NCBI GenBank assembly: GCA_020430865.1
Contig: JAGQIY010001177.1
Coordinates: 1 to 17,899 of the forward strand
Direction: 5' to 3'
DNA from: Myxococcales bacterium
GTDB lineage: Bacteria > Myxococcota > Polyangia > Polyangiales > Polyangiaceae
Length of the DNA stretch: 17,899 bases
Part shown: in pieces, positions 14,832 to 17,899 of the stretch
How the letters are laid out: every line of letters starts with the position of its first letter
Position numbering within the stretch: the first letter of the stretch is position 1
Notes under the pieces: model-generated
Database searches by the model: none
The model's input: only the letters and a program-made list of their open reading frames with translations
Told to the model about the DNA's origin: nothing
Program-made: the position numbers and the translations under genes

Positions 14832-16853
14832 ATGAGGCATCGACTTTGGCTTGGCCTATGTGCCGCGGCCTACTTGAGCGTGGGCTGCGGAGGCGGTGAT
14901 GATACCGCTGGCGGGGGAACCGATACGGACACGACGCCGCCGGCGTTCGATGGAGCTTCCGCAGCGACGGTGGTGAGCGAGTCTCGCATCGATCTGTCCT
15001 GGCCCACGGCCTCGGACAACGTCTCTGCGTCTTCGCGCATCGTGTTCCGGGTGTACGGCGCTGCGAGCGGTGAGGACTTCGATTTCGAGAGCCCTTGGCT
15101 GGCGACTCCGTCCGGCGCCAGCGGCGCAGCGATCACCGGTCTCTCCCCATCTCACGACTATCGCTTCGTCGTGCGAGCCGTGGACGAGGCGGGCAACGAA
15201 GAGGAGAACACCGCCGAAGTCGGGGACGCCACGCCAGACGGGTCGCCACCGAAGTTCGCAGGGGTGAGCGTCGTGGAGGCCGAGACATCCAGCACGCTGC
15301 GGGTGGAGTGGAAGGCCGGTTTCGACAAGGGCACCGACCAGAGTCAGCTGGTCTACAACGTCTACCTCGGGCCGGCCGGCCTCGATGTTGACCTTACGCA
15401 ACCGGTGGCGGTCTCGGACCCTGGTCAGTCGTCGGTTACGCTCTCGGGCCTGACGCCACTCACGGACTACGCCGTCGTGGTGCGCGCGGTCGATGCCTCG
15501 GGGAACGAGGACGAGAACACCCTGACGCGCTTTGCCCGAACGCCAGAGGGCGTTGCGCCAAGCTACTCGGGCGCCAAGCAGGCAATCGCCACGGGACAGA
15601 ACATCAAGCTGTACTGGTTTCCTGCGACGGACAACGTGACGGAGCCGGCGAACATCGTCTACGACGTCTACGAGGCCACCACGGATCGGCAGCAGGATTT
15701 TTCGAGCCCGAGCTACACCTCGGCGCCGGGAGCGATTTCCTTCGTGGTGCCGAATCTCCAGCCAAACACCAAGTACTACTACGTGGTCCGGGCGCGAGAT
15801 ACGGCCGGCAATCGCGACAACAACACCATCCAGGTCAATGCCACGACGGGCGGAGACACGGACACCACCGCGCCCTCGTTCAATGGCGTCGACTCGGTGG
15901 TGGGATCCAGTCCCAGTACGCTCCTGGTCAGCTGGAGCGCTGCGAGCGACACCAGCACGCCTGACTACAAGATCCGCTATCAGATCTTCGTCTCGGACGT
16001 GGCTGGGGTGCACGACTTCAACAACCCGAGCTTCGTCACTTCCGCGGGGATCACCTCGACCGTCGTGGCAGGCCTGCCCGCGAACGCCACGCGCTTCGTG
16101 GTGGTTCGGGCCATGGATGAAGCCGGCAACGTGAACGTCAGCAGCAAGGAGCTGAGCGGCACGACGCTCGCCGCGTCATCGGACACCACCGCGCCGATCT
16201 GGAGCGCAGGGCCCAGCGTGACCGTCAACGCCAGCCTGGCAGCGCTCGACGTGTCCTGGACTGCGGCGACTGACGACACGCACCCCGCCGGCGAGATCCG
16301 TTACCACGTGTGCGCCGAGCAAGACGCGAAGGACTGCGAGGGCGCCGCCTTCGACGATCACATCCGCGCCACCACCAACTTCGGTGAGACCACCGCACGC
16401 CTGACGAACCTCGCGTCGCGCACGCTCTACAACGTGTACGTACGCGCCGAAGACATGTCAGGGAACTTCGAGACCGGGAACCACTCGACCGCCGTGACGA
16501 CGTCGGTTTCCTATCGCTTCGACATCCTCCCGCTGTGGCGAGACCAGTGCAACGGCTGCCACAGCTTCCAGCACTCCACGACGGTGAACGTCCCAGGTGG
16601 CTTCGTGGATCCAGACGTGAGCAGCACCAGCGGCTTGCCGCTGATCCTGCCTTTCCAGCCGGAAAATAGCCTGATCTATCGGCGAATCAACCCGGAGGGA
16701 CTCACCACCGCGCCGTTCTCCGCGAGCAAACCCAACGATTACCAGGGCTTGCAGGAGCCACGCGACGGAAACGGCCTGACCTCCTCGCCGCTCAGCGGCG
16801 CCGAGGATGGGCTCATTCGTGAATGGATTGAACAGGGCGCGTTCGCCAACTGA
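14832..16853 (+). CDS. Lipoprotein with five fibronectin type III domains and a C-terminal c-type haem domain
   Basis: A 673-residue surface lipoprotein. The ATG at 14832 is chosen over the open frame from 14748 because GGAGG (14822-14826) lies 5 bases upstream and a lipoprotein signal follows (LSVGC, Cys19). After a Gly/Thr/Asp-rich linker come five FN3-like repeats with a period near 100 residues (about 38-134, 140-236, 242-338, 347-444, 455-556). Each has the pattern PxFxG..., L-W/SW core, VYxVY, then RAxDxAGNxxxNT. The last ~110 residues form a cytochrome c-like domain with a single CNGCH (573-577), PENSLIYRRI and the ending LSGAEDGLIREWIEQGAF, as in bacterial surface cytochromes of the planctomycete type. 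No Met follows the haem motif, so the usual distal ligand is absent. The FN3 array probably acts as a stalk holding the haem away from the membrane. Confidence 0.88.
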   Translation: MRHRLWLGLCAAAYLSVGCGGGDDTAGGGTDTDTTPPAFDGASAATVVSESRIDLSWPTASDNVSASSRIVFRVYGAASGEDFDFESPWLATPSGASGAAITGLSPSHDYRFVVRAVDEAGNEEENTAEVGDATPDGSPPKFAGVSVVEAETSSTLRVEWKAGFDKGTDQSQLVYNVYLGPAGLDVDLTQPVAVSDPGQSSVTLSGLTPLTDYAVVVRAVDASGNEDENTLTRFARTPEGVAPSYSGAKQAIATGQNIKLYWFPATDNVTEPANIVYDVYEATTDRQQDFSSPSYTSAPGAISFVVPNLQPNTKYYYVVRARDTAGNRDNNTIQVNATTGGDTDTTAPSFNGVDSVVGSSPSTLLVSWSAASDTSTPDYKIRYQIFVSDVAGVHDFNNPSFVTSAGITSTVVAGLPANATRFVVVRAMDEAGNVNVSSKELSGTTLAASSDTTAPIWSAGPSVTVNASLAALDVSWTAATDDTHPAGEIRYHVCAEQDAKDCEGAAFDDHIRATTNFGETTARLTNLASRTLYNVYVRAEDMSGNFETGNHSTAVTTSVSYRFDILPLWRDQCNGCHSFQHSTTVNVPGGFVDPDVSSTSGLPLILPFQPENSLIYRRINPEGLTTAPFSASKPNDYQGLQEPRDGNGLTSSPLSGAEDGLIREWIEQGAFAN

Positions 16854-16858
16854 GGCTT

Positions 16859-16886
16859 TTGCCAGCAAGCCGCGGCTTAAGGGCAA
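16859..16886. promoter_or_regulatory. Nested dyad around a 12-base perfect palindrome
   Basis: AAGCCGCGGCTT (16867-16878) is a perfect palindrome. It sits symmetrically inside TTGCC (16859-16863) and GGCAA (16882-16886). It lies between the two FN3 genes and runs into the AAGGA ribosome site (16885-16889) of the second, so it could be a terminator, a protein-binding site or a translation-blocking hairpin. Confidence 0.35.
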
Positions 16887-16898
16887 GGATTGAGGACT

Positions 16899-17899
16899 AT
16901 GGGGACTTTCAAACTCGCAAATCGCTCGTCGCTGACATCGGCTCTGGTCTTGCTGACCGGGGCGTCCCTCAGCGCAGGCCTGCTCCCGAGCTGCGGTGGT
17001 GAGGACATCACCTGCGGGTCGGGAACTCACAAGAACGGCTCCGAGTGCGTTCCCAACGCCGAGGGTAGCGGTGGAACCGGCAGCAACCCCGAGAACGCGC
17101 CGCCGACCTTCGACGGGATCCGGAGCGTGGCCCCTGCGGGCGACACGGCGCTGCAGGTCACCTGGAACGCGGCGACGGACGACGCCACGGCAACGGAAGC
17201 GCTCGTCTACAACGTCTACGTCGCCACGAGCGCAGGTGGTCAGAACTTCGGTGCGCCCACCGTGACCAGCCCGCCGGGTGCGCAGAGCGTGCTGGTTGCA
17301 GGCCTCACCGCGGGAACCGAGTACCACATCGTGGTCCGTGCCCAGGACGAAGCCGGGGCGATGGACGAGAACACCGCCGAGCAGTCGGGCACCCCAGAAG
17401 CCGACGACGCGCCTCCGACGTTCGGCGGCATCACCGGTGCGGAGGCCGCCGGTGCCACCGAGGTCAAGGTGTCCTGGGACGCGGCGACCGATGACAAGAC
17501 GCCTGCCGAGGGGATCACCTACACGGTGCGATGGGCGTCGACGTCTGGGGGAGCCGCGACGGGCAAGGTGGGTGCGGTGAGCGTGCCTGGTGCGAGCAGT
17601 GTGATCGTGAAGGGTCTGCCCCTCGCCGAGACCAGCTTCTTCTTCAACGTCCGCGCGTCGGACGCTGCCGGAAACTCCGAGAGCAACGAGCTCGAGAAGG
17701 AGGGGAGCACCGGGAAGGACACCACGCCGCCCGTGTTTGGTGGGTGCACCGGGATCGGGGCGCCTGGGGCGACCAAGGCGACGTTGAGCTGGGATCCGGC
17801 GAGGGACGACGTGGAGACCGTCGATACCATGACCTACAACGTCTACGCGTTCACCGAGCCGCCGGACGCCGAGACCCCGTTCGGCGAGCCTCAGGGCTC
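16899..17899 (+). CDS. FN3-repeat lipoprotein, 3' end beyond the window
   Basis: Open to the window edge, with 333 residues visible. The ATG at 16899 has AAGGA 9 bases upstream. A lipoprotein signal ends at LLPSC (Cys32). A short Cys-pair motif follows, C-G-x-G-T with a second Cys eleven residues after the first (Cys39 and Cys50, CGSGTHKNGSECVP). A Gly/Ser linker and FN3-like repeats come next: about 68-165, 171-268 and the start of a third from about 276. The repeats carry the same marks as the upstream gene (PPTFDG/PPTFGG, VYNVY, RAxDxAGN, DENTAE), so the two are paralogs. The first gene ends in a haem domain; whether this one does cannot be seen. It lies 45 bases downstream in the same direction, so co-transcription is likely. 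Confidence 0.85.
   Translation, partial: MGTFKLANRSSLTSALVLLTGASLSAGLLPSCGGEDITCGSGTHKNGSECVPNAEGSGGTGSNPENAPPTFDGIRSVAPAGDTALQVTWNAATDDATATEALVYNVYVATSAGGQNFGAPTVTSPPGAQSVLVAGLTAGTEYHIVVRAQDEAGAMDENTAEQSGTPEADDAPPTFGGITGAEAAGATEVKVSWDAATDDKTPAEGITYTVRWASTSGGAATGKVGAVSVPGASSVIVKGLPLAETSFFFNVRASDAAGNSESNELEKEGSTGKDTTPPVFGGCTGIGAPGATKATLSWDPARDDVETVDTMTYNVYAFTEPPDAETPFGEPQG

Noticed and set aside
13148..16013. Long minus-strand frames opposite the peroxidase and FN3 genes (13148-14596, 14856-16013)
   Set aside because: Antisense to genes with haem motifs and regular FN3 repeats; the translations are Arg/His-rich and featureless.

Overview
This 17.9 kb window is very GC-rich and densely coded. 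It looks like a chromosomal segment from a Myxococcota-type bacterium, probably Polyangiales-like. The grounds are strong G/C third-position bias (long open shadow frames lie opposite most genes), a TPR/PEGA-like envelope protein with a Gly-Pro-Thr tract, a lipoprotein with a long Gly/Ser/Ala linker, and tandem fibronectin-III lipoproteins beside haem proteins. No rRNA, tRNA, transposase, phage gene or CRISPR array was seen, and no taxonomic marker allows a firmer placement.

Layout. (1) 27-3346, plus strand: htpG (Hsp90), a directly abutting small gene of unknown function, then a DUF2914-type lipoprotein. (2) 3350-6097, minus strand: three genes in the order VAT-1/quinone-oxidoreductase-like, alpha/beta hydrolase, and a lone haem-copper oxidase subunit III-like membrane protein. 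Its stop codon lies 3 bases from that of the DUF2914 gene. (3) 6207-7250, plus strand: a secreted or membrane-tethered TPR/PEGA-like protein. (4) 7348-12790, plus strand: a molybdenum locus made of a SAM-dependent methyltransferase, two molybdenum-storage-protein-type subunits (MosB-like then MosA-like) and the molybdate ABC transporter modA-modB-modC, closed by two hairpins. (5) 13004-17899, plus strand: a surface haem-lipoprotein cluster. It holds a di-haem cytochrome c peroxidase-family lipoprotein, a lipoprotein with five FN3 domains and a C-terminal c-type haem domain, and the start of a second FN3 lipoprotein that runs off the window.

How the genes may work together. The molybdenum locus joins high-affinity molybdate import (ModABC) to a predicted intracellular polyoxomolybdate store (MosAB). 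The methyltransferase overlaps mosB by 4 bases (GTGA), and modB and modC also overlap by GTGA, so at least two junctions are likely translationally coupled. A hairpin with a pyrimidine tract between mosB and mosA could set subunit ratio. The MosA-like subunit lacks the His-rich segment I recall from the Azotobacter alpha subunit, so its metal chemistry may differ. The haem-lipoprotein cluster suggests outer-surface redox chemistry, with FN3 stalks presenting haem domains next to a periplasmic or surface peroxidase.

The only gene-free stretch above 300 bases is 14510-14831. It holds a terminator-like hairpin, a 16/12-base repeat block and a possible promoter. Start codons were moved inward from the longest open frame for four genes (2582, 7348, 8283, 14832) on ribosome-binding-site, overlap or homology grounds.
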